Part shown: positions 7,857 to 14,559 of the stretch, piece after piece
How positions within the stretch are numbered: the stretch's first letter is position 1
Layout: each line of letters begins with the position of its first letter
Assembly (NCBI RefSeq): GCF_022814865.1
Contig: NZ_JAKVRD010000026.1
Coordinates: 1 to 38,642 of the forward strand
Direction of reading: 5' to 3'
DNA length: 38,642 bases
DNA from: Shimia aestuarii
GTDB lineage: Bacteria > Pseudomonadota > Alphaproteobacteria > Rhodobacterales > Rhodobacteraceae
Program-made: the position numbers and the translations under genes
The notes under the pieces: generated by a model
Told to the model about the DNA's origin: nothing
Databases searched by the model: none
The model's input: only the letters and a program-made list of their open reading frames with translations

Positions 7857-8321
7857 ATGGTGTCGATACGGTCCCTCACGGCGGCGGACTATGAAGCCGC
7901 GGCGCGGATTTTCTTTGCCGCGGTGCATGAGGGCACCCGCAACCTCTATACGCCCGAACAGCGCCGTGCCTGGGGCGGAGAGGCGGTCAATCTCGACACA
8001 TGGCGATCCGTGTTCCTTGAGGTTGAGGGCTGCTTTGCGGAGGATGAGAGCGGCCCGCTTGGGTTCATGACGCTCGATCAGGCAGGGTATATAGATTTCG
8101 CGTTCGTTCATCCGGACGCCGCCCGCAAAGGGATCGGCGCGGCCCTATTTGCAGAGGTGGAGAGAGAGGCGCGTGCGCAGGCGATTGCGGAACTGACCAC
8201 CAACGCGAGTTTCGCGGCGCAGCCGTTCTTTGCGCGGCACGGTTTTGAGATCGTTGAGAAAGAAGAGATTGCGCGCAACGGTGCCACGCTCACGCGCTAT
8301 GCCATGCGCAAAACGCTCTAG
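7857..8321 (+). CDS. GNAT-family N-acetyltransferase
   Basis: A 154-residue GNAT protein. The CoA-binding motif is HPDAARKGIGAALF, after the strand GYIDFAFV, and the C-terminal part reads PFFARHGFEIVEKEEI, as in small PhnO/RimI-like acetyltransferases. Its ATG begins three bases after the monooxygenase stop, and its ribosome site (AAGGGG) lies within the end of that gene, so the two are probably translated from one message. The substrate is unknown. Confidence 0.82.
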   Translation: MVSIRSLTAADYEAAARIFFAAVHEGTRNLYTPEQRRAWGGEAVNLDTWRSVFLEVEGCFAEDESGPLGFMTLDQAGYIDFAFVHPDAARKGIGAALFAEVEREARAQAIAELTTNASFAAQPFFARHGFEIVEKEEIARNGATLTRYAMRKTL

Positions 8322-8348
8322 GCCGCAGTTCGACCCGGAGGGCGGTTG

Positions 8349-8387
8349 TTCGACTGGACCTATCGCCACGATGTGACGAAGGGGTAA
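8349..8387 (+). pseudogene. Scar: duplicated 3' end of the monooxygenase gene
   Basis: Thirty-nine bases match 7815-7853 with three mismatches and still translate as FDWTYRHDVTKG then stop, compared with FDWIYRHDVTKG in the parent. There is no start or upstream coding sequence. The 18 bases just before it (about 8320-8337) match the antisense of the exonuclease III gene end at 9158-9176, apart from one missing base. The stretch therefore looks like joined fragments of two neighbouring gene ends. Confidence 0.6.
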
Positions 8388-8502
8388 GCGCGTAGATTGA
8401 CGTGCTGGACAATTGGTTTCATCCGTTCGTCTCTCGCCCTATGTTGGAGCGGCGAACAGGCCGCATGCCACAGGGGGCGGCGGAGGATAGGGCAGGTGCT
8501 TG

Positions 8503-9150
8503 ATGGATTGGACGTCACTCACACGTGAATTCGTGACGCTATTGGTTGTGATTGATCCGATTGGGACGATTCCGGTGTTTCTCTTCGCCGTGCAGAGCGT
8601 GCCGAAGCATCTACACCGGCTCTTTGCAATCAGAGCGGTTGCGATCGCCAGCCTTGTGCTTTTTGCGTTTCTGGTTGGCGGGCAGGTGCTTCTCGAGACG
8701 CTTGGATTGCGGCTCGGGTCATTTCAGGTTGCGGGCGGGGTCGTGCTTTTCCTGTTCGCGATGATTATGGTTTTTGGCGAGTCCAAACCTGCGCGCGAGA
8801 TCGAAGAGGCCGGGAAAGATCACCTGTCTGGCGCGGTCTTCCCGCTTGCCATGCCGTCGATTGCGTCTCCGGGTGCGATGCTCGCGATTGTTGTGCTCAC
8901 GAATAACCATACAGAACCGCTTGCAGATCAAGCCACGACGGCGGGCCTCTTGGGGCTGGTGCTCTTGCTGACGCTTGGTGTTTTGCTTTTAGCGAGCGCG
9001 ATTCATCGGTTGATCGGCAACACCGGGGCGAGCGTCATAAGCCGCGTGATGGGGATCATCTTGGCCACCATCGCGGTTGATGCCGTTCTCGGGGGGCTGG
9101 ATGCGCTGGGCGTGCTGGAGCTTGCACCGATGAGCGTCGGTATTGAGTAA
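8503..9150 (+). CDS. MarC-family integral membrane protein
   Basis: A 215-residue inner-membrane protein with about six hydrophobic segments. The family signature VVIDPIGTIPVFL is near the N-terminus, and the central LPLAMPSIASPGAMLAIVVL segment corresponds to the paired Pro/Gly-rich motif of the MarC (UPF0056) family. These proteins were once linked to multiple antibiotic resistance in E. coli, but that was not upheld, and their transport role is unknown. ATG 8503 is preferred over the TTG directly before it. The gene converges on exonuclease III with a six-base gap. Confidence 0.85.
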   Translation: MDWTSLTREFVTLLVVIDPIGTIPVFLFAVQSVPKHLHRLFAIRAVAIASLVLFAFLVGGQVLLETLGLRLGSFQVAGGVVLFLFAMIMVFGESKPAREIEEAGKDHLSGAVFPLAMPSIASPGAMLAIVVLTNNHTEPLADQATTAGLLGLVLLLTLGVLLLASAIHRLIGNTGASVISRVMGIILATIAVDAVLGGLDALGVLELAPMSVGIE

Positions 9151-9156
9151 GACCCC

Positions 9157-9960
9157 TTAGGCCGCCAGTTCGACCCAGATCGGCACATGGTCCGAGGGCT
9201 TCTCGCGACCGCGCACCTCTTTGTCGATCTGGCAATCGCGCAGGAGATCGGCGCAATGCGGGCTTAGCAGGAAGTGGTCGATGCGGATGCCATCGTCGCG
9301 GTTCCATGCGCCCGCCTGATAGTCCCAGAAGGAATAGTGGCCGGGGCCGAGCGTGCGGGCGCGGAAGGCCTCGGTAAAACCGAGGTTGAGGATCTCGCGA
9401 TAGGCGGCGCGGCTTTCGGGGCGGGCGAGGGCGTCTTCCTGCCAGACCTCGGGGCGTTTGGCGTCTTCGTCCTGCGGGATGATGTTATAGTCGCCCGCCA
9501 TGAGGAAGGGTTCCTCGAGCGCAAGAAGCGCTTCGGCGCGGGCCTTCATACGGCGCATCCAAGCGAGTTTATAGGCGTATTTGCCACCCGGTTTCGGCGC
9601 GCCGTCTTCGATCTCGACCGGGTTGCCATTGGGCAGGTAGAGGCCGCAGACGCGCACCGGCACGTCTCCCATCACGGTCGCCTCGATCCAGCGCGCCTGT
9701 TCATCGGCATCGTCGCCGGGAAGCCCGCGTGTCACGTCCTCGAGGGGAAGTTTCGACAGGATCGCAACGCCGTTGAAGCTTTTTTGGCCATGGGTCTCGA
9801 CACGGTAACCGTGCTCTTCAAAGATTTCGCGGGGGAAGTTTTCGTCGATGGATTTGATCTCTTGCAGGACCACCACATCCGGTGCGGCCTCGTCGAGCCA
9901 TTGCGGTAGCGCCAGAGCGCGGGCCTTGATGCCGTTGATGTTGAAGCTCGCGATCTTCAT
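9157..9960 (-). CDS. xthA: Exodeoxyribonuclease III
   Basis: A 267-residue AP endonuclease and 3'-5' exonuclease acting in base excision repair. Family residues are in order: MKIASFNINGIKAR start, LQEIKS with the metal-binding Glu34, YLPNGNP, AGDYNIIP with catalytic Asp/Asn, and KPSDHVPIW with the catalytic His near the end. The length matches E. coli XthA (268). The start at 9960 is set by the canonical MKI N-terminus and an AAGGGAA ribosome site; a longer frame to 10020 has neither. It has no partner on its strand. Confidence 0.93.
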   Translation of the reverse strand: MKIASFNINGIKARALALPQWLDEAAPDVVVLQEIKSIDENFPREIFEEHGYRVETHGQKSFNGVAILSKLPLEDVTRGLPGDDADEQARWIEATVMGDVPVRVCGLYLPNGNPVEIEDGAPKPGGKYAYKLAWMRRMKARAEALLALEEPFLMAGDYNIIPQDEDAKRPEVWQEDALARPESRAAYREILNLGFTEAFRARTLGPGHYSFWDYQAGAWNRDDGIRIDHFLLSPHCADLLRDCQIDKEVRGREKPSDHVPIWVELAA

Positions 9961-10352
9961 GGCCTGTTCCCTTCCGTCGGTGCCTGCCCCCTGTATCCTC
10001 CATGCGCGGGGGGCATGCAAGCGGTGCGGGCGCTTTGCAGATGAGATCTGACAGGTGGCGCGGGGCGGGGAATCGGTCTGGTCGGAACGGAGGGATTCGG
10101 GTGCATTGAGGGGGTGTCGTGGCGCAACCTAGGGGCGAGTCCTGCGAAATAGGGCAAAAACAAGGCAAAAGCTTGTCAGAAATATGGCGAACTTGCCAAT
10201 CTCAAAAATCCTATAAATCTCAGGCATTTGAAGGACAACCTTTACGGTATTTCTTTGCGCAGAAACCCGAATAGCGAGAAATTTCGTTTGGAGGAACCCG
10301 TTTTGCGTGCAAGCGTTGCCCTGCTCAAACTTCAACTGGAGGGATCCTAGAA
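9961..10352. other. Intergenic region upstream of the repeat-protein cassette
   Basis: About 390 bases between xthA (leftward) and the repeat-protein gene (rightward). The first part to about 10140 is G+C-rich and featureless. From about 10145 to 10300 it becomes markedly A+T-rich, with a TATAAAT at 10212-10218 (no convincing -35), an imperfect hairpin at 10246-10267 (GGTATTTCT with AGAAACC) and a possible leader ORF at 10303-10350. The change in composition marks a likely regulated promoter and leader for the cassette. Confidence 0.5.
10290..10350 (+). promoter_or_regulatory. Possible 15-codon leader ORF with its own ribosome site
   Basis: GGAGG at 10290-10294 is followed after eight bases by TTG (10303), opening a frame of 15 codons (LRASVALLKLQLEGS) that stops at TAG 10348-10350, three bases before the repeat-protein ATG and overlapping its ribosome site (10338-10343). 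This geometry could couple or gate translation. It is short and starts with TTG, so chance is a real possibility. Confidence 0.3.
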
Positions 10353-10796
10353 ATGCTCGCTGAAAAGTCTGTCGAACTGGTTAACGAAACGAAAACGCAC
10401 CGTGCGGCCCCCCCGTCGGAGGCCAGCCTGCATGATGGCGTGGCCACCGAAATGTTCACGTCGGGGCTGTCGCCCGAGGCGCACCGCGACGCGATGGCCG
10501 GAGAGGGCGCCGAGCTGTTTACCTCGGGTCTTGTCCAGATGTTCACCTCGGGTCTTGCACCGGAAGCGGCCCGCGATGCGATGGCGGGCGACGGGGCTGA
10601 GATGTTCACCTCGGGTCTTGTGCAGATGTTCACGTCCGGGCTTGGTCCGATCGGTCAGGCCGAGGCAAGCACAGGTGAGGGTGTCGAGATGTACACCTCC
10701 GGCCTCGTGCAGATGTTCACCTCGGGGCTCGCGCCGCAGGGTGTGGCGAAGGCCGACGCGGGCGAAGGTGCCGAGCTTTTCACATCGGGCCTCTAA
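10353..10796 (+). CDS. Repeat protein with eight [M/L][F/Y]TSGL motifs; possible multi-core precursor peptide
   Basis: A 147-residue protein of unrecognised family. Residues 1-33 form a charged leader-like segment. From residue 34 four 29-residue units follow (34-62, 63-91, 92-120, 121-147), each with the pattern MFTSGLxPxxxxxAxAGxG then AE[LM]FTSGLVQ. The hexamer [ML][FY]TSGL occurs at 34, 55, 63, 84, 92, 113, 121 and 142, with spacings alternating 21 and 8, and the protein ends exactly on TSGL. There is no signal peptide, membrane segment or Cys. GGAGGG lies nine bases before the ATG. Repeated short cores after a leader recall multi-core RiPP precursors, but a repetitive structural or binding protein is equally possible. 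A terminator-like hairpin separates it from the helical-protein gene, so it may be made in excess. Confidence 0.8.
   Translation: MLAEKSVELVNETKTHRAAPPSEASLHDGVATEMFTSGLSPEAHRDAMAGEGAELFTSGLVQMFTSGLAPEAARDAMAGDGAEMFTSGLVQMFTSGLGPIGQAEASTGEGVEMYTSGLVQMFTSGLAPQGVAKADAGEGAELFTSGL
10452..10793 (+). repeat. Four in-frame 87-base tandem units
   Basis: Units at 10452-10538, 10539-10625, 10626-10712 and 10713-10793 (the last lacks the final two codons). Codons at conserved residues differ between units (for example TCG/TCC/TCA for Ser in TSGL, CTT/CTC/CTG for Leu). The peptide is therefore conserved more than the DNA, which argues for selection on the protein rather than recent duplication. Confidence 0.85.
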
Positions 10797-10807
10797 GAGA
10801 CCTTTGA

Positions 10808-10842
10808 CCGGGGCGCAGCTGGCGCGCCCCGGCCTATCTTTT
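10808..10842 (+). terminator. Intrinsic terminator or attenuator between repeat gene and helical-protein gene
   Basis: A perfect nine-base stem, CCGGGGCGC (10808-10816) with GCGCCCCGG (10824-10832), has a seven-base loop and is followed by CCTATCTTTT. It lies 11 bases after the repeat-protein stop and 14 bases before the GTG start of the downstream gene, whose GGGGGAG ribosome site follows at once. Partial read-through would give high repeat-protein and lower downstream expression. Confidence 0.75.
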
Positions 10843-10856
10843 CGGGGGAGTTCGCC

Positions 10857-11930
10857 GTGACCAATGTCCTTGCCTTTACCCATCCAGCACCCGTGCGGCC
10901 CGAAGCCGAACGCCATGCGGCAATGATGCAGAGCTTTGCCGCGCATCGCCGCCATGGCGATGATGTGTTCTGGCTCAAGGAAAACGCGGAGCTTCTCAAT
11001 ATCCTCGAATGTACGAATAGCGCGTTGGATGAGGCCGATCTCGAATCCTACCGGGGGTTCTATGACGGGGTGGAGAAACGGCTTCGGTTTTTTCCGCAGT
11101 ACTATCGGTTCCTGTTGTCGATCTGCCTTGATCTTGAGGATCTCGGGATGGCGGGGGACAAGGGGGCCGCGCTTGTCGCGTGGGTCGCAGAAGAGGGTTT
11201 TGCCCATGCCGAGCTCTCGGACCTGCAACGGTTGGAAGCGCGGCGCTTGATGGCGCGGCGCGGGGTTGACCCGCTTCCCGGCGATGGGGGGCTCGAGGAG
11301 CGGGTGCGCGGGTTCATCGGGCGCTCGGCGAGTTTTTCGATGCCGAACAAGAAGGCGGCGTATGAGTTGACACACGCGGTGTTCTACCTGTCGGAATATG
11401 GTCGCCGCGACCCGCAGCTCGACGAGGCGACGCGGTTGTCGCTTGAATTCGCGGGGCTTCTGGCCTTTCTCGAGCAGAACGCCGACCTGCTTGCCGAGAT
11501 CTGTCTCGCGTTGCGCTTTGGCGGCTTCGAGGTGCCGGAGGTCTGGGAGGCGTGGCTCGTGCGGCACACGCATCTGTTCAATGTCCTCAGCCCGGACGAG
11601 GCCTCGGTGCAAGACGATTACCACGAATACCTCGTGTGCAACTGGCTCATGCGGTGCAAGGGAGAGCGCGGGTTTGCCAAGGCGATGGCGTCGGATGGCA
11701 TGGTGTTTCGGCGCGCTTCGGGGGTGTCGGGGCCGCTCCGGGAGTTGTCGGAATGCATGTATGGGCTCGACAATCGCAGCGGCGACTGGACCGCGATGCG
11801 GCCCGTGGTGATCGAGCGGCTTTCGCAGGATGCGCAGACGGTCCTGTCCTGGGCCGAACATTCCAGCGACAAATTCGATATGTTCTTTGAAGGTTTTGCC
11901 CGAGCGGGCGGCGCGCGGGGGATGGCATGA
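10857..11930 (+). CDS. Unrecognised all-helical 357-residue protein of the repeat-peptide cassette
   Basis: A soluble, predicted mostly helical protein of a family I cannot name with confidence. Conserved-looking polar motifs are ELTHAVFYLSEYG (170-182), HTH at 237-239 and DDYHEYLVCNW (253-263), which could provide His/Asp/Glu ligands for a metal or an active site. Residues 40-52 (LKENAELLNILEC) resemble 204-216 (LEQNADLLAEICL), suggesting an internal helical duplication. Five of its Cys lie in or near these helices. It starts with GTG after GGGGGAG, and its stop overlaps the transporter ATG (ATGA), so the two are translationally coupled. Context suggests a partner or modifying enzyme for the TSGL repeat protein; this is inference only. 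Confidence 0.75.
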   Translation: MTNVLAFTHPAPVRPEAERHAAMMQSFAAHRRHGDDVFWLKENAELLNILECTNSALDEADLESYRGFYDGVEKRLRFFPQYYRFLLSICLDLEDLGMAGDKGAALVAWVAEEGFAHAELSDLQRLEARRLMARRGVDPLPGDGGLEERVRGFIGRSASFSMPNKKAAYELTHAVFYLSEYGRRDPQLDEATRLSLEFAGLLAFLEQNADLLAEICLALRFGGFEVPEVWEAWLVRHTHLFNVLSPDEASVQDDYHEYLVCNWLMRCKGERGFAKAMASDGMVFRRASGVSGPLRELSECMYGLDNRSGDWTAMRPVVIERLSQDAQTVLSWAEHSSDKFDMFFEGFARAGGARGMA

Positions 11931-12865
11931 TGCAGGGGATCAACCGCGAGGCGCTCGCCGGGACGGGGCTTGTCGTTCTTTATACGCTAATGATCTCGTC
12001 GGCGGACGCGATCACGAAATTCATCGCCAAGGGCTATGCCGCGCCACAGCTTTTCGCCTTTTCCGGGGCGGTGGTTGTGGCGCTCTCATGGGTGTCGGCG
12101 CGGATGAAACGCGGGCAGGGGCAGAGCCTGCGCACGTCCTGCCCGCGGGCGATGGCGCTTCGCGCGCTCCTGACTGTGGTCGGATCGGTGGCGTTTTTTC
12201 AGGCTTTCCGGCTTTTGCCGTTTGCGGAAGTCTTCGTCTTTATTGGTTTGATGCCGCTCTTCGCAGGGATGCTCTCGGGGCCGATCCTTGGCGAGCATGT
12301 ACGGCCGATGGCCTGGGGGGCGCTGGCGGCGGGGTTTGTGGGCGTGCTGTGCCTCTTTCCCGGTGGCCTCGCCTCGGTGACGGCGGGGCATTTGGTGGCG
12401 CTGGCCGCCTGTCTTTGCGGGGCGCTTTCGCTCGTCCTCGCGCGCTATATCGGCGGGCATGAGAAAAATTCCATCGCGCAGGTGTTCTATCCGAACCTCG
12501 CGCTATTCCTCGCAATGGCGCTGGCCCTGCCGTTTGTCTACAAGCCGATGCCACTCTCTGATCTCGCTTGGGTCGGGGCGTATGCGGGTTTCCTCTTTGC
12601 GGCGCGGTGGGTCTCGGTCGTGGCGCTCCGGCTTCTGGCGGCCTATGCGGTAACGCCACTGATGAACTTGCAGTTCGTTTGGATGGTGATCCTCGGTGCG
12701 GTGTTCTTCGGCGAAGTGCCGGGCGGGCATATCTATCTTGGGGTGGCGATCGTGATCGGCTCGGGGGTGTTCCTTGTCTATGATCAGATGCAACCCGGCG
12801 GCGTGCCGATGCCCGGTTGGATGCGTCGACCGCAGTTTATGCGGCGCGCAAAGAGTGTTCGGTAA
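11927..12865 (+). CDS. EamA/DMT-family transporter
   Basis: A 312-residue inner-membrane protein with about ten hydrophobic helices in two EamA halves. The first half includes TKFIAKGYAAPQLFAFSG and the second SLVLARYIGGHEKNSIAQ; each half ends with a helix followed by a short loop such as LGEHVRPMAW and FGEVPGGHIYL, the family's repeated LGE/FGE signature. DMT proteins export metabolites, amino acids or small molecules. Its ATG overlaps the stop of the helical-protein gene by ATGA, tying it to the cassette, where it could export a product derived from the repeat protein or from the helical protein's activity. A perfect hairpin terminator follows the stop. Confidence 0.88.
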   Translation: MMQGINREALAGTGLVVLYTLMISSADAITKFIAKGYAAPQLFAFSGAVVVALSWVSARMKRGQGQSLRTSCPRAMALRALLTVVGSVAFFQAFRLLPFAEVFVFIGLMPLFAGMLSGPILGEHVRPMAWGALAAGFVGVLCLFPGGLASVTAGHLVALAACLCGALSLVLARYIGGHEKNSIAQVFYPNLALFLAMALALPFVYKPMPLSDLAWVGAYAGFLFAARWVSVVALRLLAAYAVTPLMNLQFVWMVILGAVFFGEVPGGHIYLGVAIVIGSGVFLVYDQMQPGGVPMPGWMRRPQFMRRAKSVR

Positions 12866-12884
12866 TCATTTGATTTTGTTTGTG

Positions 12885-12911
12885 AAAGGGGCGCTCACAA
12901 AGCGCCCCTTT
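12885..12911. terminator. Hairpin terminator between convergent genes
   Basis: An 11-base perfect stem, AAAGGGGCGCT (12885-12895) with AGCGCCCCTTT (12901-12911), has loop CACAA. It lies 20 bases after the transporter stop and abuts the stop of the converging Fe-S carrier gene, so it may serve both directions; the T-run is short on either side. Confidence 0.8.
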
Positions 12912-12912
12912 C

Positions 12913-13236
12913 TTACATCGAAAAGCTTGTGCCGCAGCCACAGGAGCTTGTCGCGTTGGGGTTCTCGATGACGAAACGCGCGCCGATGAGTTCCTCGGTG
13001 AAGTCGATCACAGCGTTGGACAGGAACGGCAGCGAGACGCTATCGACGAGGACTTTCTCGCCCTGACCCTCGAGCACCATGTCGTCCTCGGCTTGGCTGT
13101 CGAGCTTGATCTCGTACTGAAATCCTGAGCAGCCTCCGCCCTCGACGGCGACACGCAGGGCCTGTCCCTGCGACGCGGCGCCGATCTCGGCGAGGCGGGC
13201 AAAGGCGCGGTCGGTGACTTTGGGCGGCAGGTTCAT
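12913..13236 (-). CDS. erpA: A-type iron-sulfur carrier (ErpA/IscA family)
   Basis: A 107-residue HesB/IscA/ErpA protein that accepts Fe-S clusters from the scaffold and hands them to apo-enzymes. The three cluster-ligand Cys are present: GGGCSGFQY (Cys36) and the C-terminal SSCGCGTSF pair. AGGAGCC precedes the ATG at 13236. It is divergent from dgt, with about 110 bases between. Which A-type subgroup (ErpA, IscA or SufA) it belongs to cannot be settled by motif alone; standing outside a suf or isc cluster favours ErpA. Confidence 0.88.
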   Translation of the reverse strand: MNLPPKVTDRAFARLAEIGAASQGQALRVAVEGGGCSGFQYEIKLDSQAEDDMVLEGQGEKVLVDSVSLPFLSNAVIDFTEELIGARFVIENPNATSSCGCGTSFSM

Positions 13237-13346
13237 GGCGAGGCTCCTGAAAGGGCGCGTGGGAATTGACCGGTTTCAAACGGCGTTTGCCTGCAATATA
13301 GAAATCCATGAGACAGGCGACAAGGACCGACGAAGGGGCCGACACC

Positions 13347-14501
13347 ATGCCAGCCAAGGCGCATGCCGCATATGCTTCTGATCCCGCGCTGTCGCGGGGC
13401 CGCAAGGTGGCCGAGGAGGAAAGCGCGTTTCGCTCGTGTTTTCAAAGGGATCGCGACCGGATCATCCATTCGAGCGCGTTTCGTCGCCTGAAGCACAAGA
13501 CGCAAGTTTTTGTGGAACACGAAGGCGATAGTTTTCGCACCCGTCTCACCCATTCCATCGAGGTTGCGCAGGTGGCGAGGACGATTGCCGGGGCGCTCGA
13601 GTTGAACCAAGAGCTGACCGAGGCGGTCGCGCTGGCACATGACCTTGGGCATACGCCGTTCGGGCATACGGGCGAGGATGCGCTTGATGCCTTGATGCAG
13701 CCCTATGGCGGGTTCGATCATAACGCGCAGGCGATCCGCATCGTCACATCGCGCGAGCGGCACTATGCAGAGTTTGATGGGCTTAACCTCACCTGGGAGA
13801 CGCTCGAGGCGATTGCCAAGCATAACGGGCCGGTGACGGGGGTGCTTCCCTATGCGCTGGCGGATTACAACGCGGTGCATGACCTTGAATTGCACACTTA
13901 TGCCAGTGCCGAGGCGCAGGTTGCGGCGCTTTCGGATGATATTGCTTATAACAACCACGATCTTCTCGACGGGTTGCGGGCGGGGCTTTTCACAGAGGCC
14001 GAAATTTCGGAGTTGCCCATCGTGGGCGCGGCGTTTGACGCGGTTGATCGGACCTATCCGGGGCTTGAGGCGATCCGGCGGCGGCATGAGGCGCTGCGGC
14101 GGGTGTTTGGCGTCATGGTGGCGGATGTGATCGACACCTCGCGCAGTCTCCTTAAGGCGAGCGGGGCGGCGTCGGTCGAGGAAATACGTGGTCTTGGCGC
14201 GCCGGTGATCCAGTTCTCGCCAAAGGTCTGGTCGGATCTCAAGGTGATCCGCAAGTTCCTATTCACGCGCATGTATCGTGCGCCGTCCGTTGTTGAGATG
14301 CGCGAGCGGGTGACGCAGGTGGTTGAAGACCTCTTTCCGCTCTACCTTTCCGATCCAAAGCTTTTGCCGGATCGCTGGCAGGATGAGATCGCGGCGGCGG
14401 GGGGCGAAACCGGGCTGGCGCGGATCGTGTCGGATTACCTCTCTGGGATGACGGATCGCTTTGCGCTTCAGGAACATGCGAGGCTTGTCGGGAAGGCGTG
14501 A
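13347..14501 (+). CDS. dgt: Deoxyguanosinetriphosphate triphosphohydrolase-like protein
   Basis: A 384-residue HD-superfamily dNTP triphosphohydrolase, removing tripolyphosphate from dNTPs. The metal ligands of the HD domain are visible in order: RLTHSIEVAQ (His), AHDLGHTPFGHTGE (His-Asp plus the catalytic His) and SDDIAYNNHDLLDG (second Asp). The N-terminal SRGRKVAEEES and RDRIIHSSAFRRLKHKTQVF are typical of the bacterial type I/III dNTPase. The start at 13347 (MPAKAH) has AAGGGG eight bases upstream; ATG 13308 would add 13 residues. It begins the rightward run with argS, 58 bases on. Confidence 0.9.
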   Translation: MPAKAHAAYASDPALSRGRKVAEEESAFRSCFQRDRDRIIHSSAFRRLKHKTQVFVEHEGDSFRTRLTHSIEVAQVARTIAGALELNQELTEAVALAHDLGHTPFGHTGEDALDALMQPYGGFDHNAQAIRIVTSRERHYAEFDGLNLTWETLEAIAKHNGPVTGVLPYALADYNAVHDLELHTYASAEAQVAALSDDIAYNNHDLLDGLRAGLFTEAEISELPIVGAAFDAVDRTYPGLEAIRRRHEALRRVFGVMVADVIDTSRSLLKASGAASVEEIRGLGAPVIQFSPKVWSDLKVIRKFLFTRMYRAPSVVEMRERVTQVVEDLFPLYLSDPKLLPDRWQDEIAAAGGETGLARIVSDYLSGMTDRFALQEHARLVGKA

Positions 14502-14505
14502 TCGG

Positions 14506-14533
14506 TTGACCTGACCGCCGGGAGTGATAAACC
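14506..14533 (+). promoter_or_regulatory. Possible promoter in front of argS
   Basis: TTGACC (14506-14511), a 16-base spacer and TAAACC (14528-14533) lie between the dgt stop and the argS ATG, 26 bases before it. The -10 match is partial, so this is tentative; argS could equally be read from dgt. Confidence 0.25.
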
Positions 14534-14559
14534 CGCGACAAATCACGAGGACCGCTCCG

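Noticed and set aside
8341..8502. A short gene between GNAT and MarC
   Set aside because: The only protein-like text is the duplicated monooxygenase tail, with no start codon or ribosome site.
10164..10180. ACAAG...CTTGT inverted repeat as an operator
   Set aside because: Five-base arms in A+T-rich DNA are expected by chance and there is no second copy or known consensus.
10347..11861. A 504-codon minus-strand open frame across the repeat cassette
   Set aside because: Its translation is Pro/Arg/His-rich and includes the antisense of the TSGL units; the plus-strand genes have ribosome sites and sensible hydropathy.
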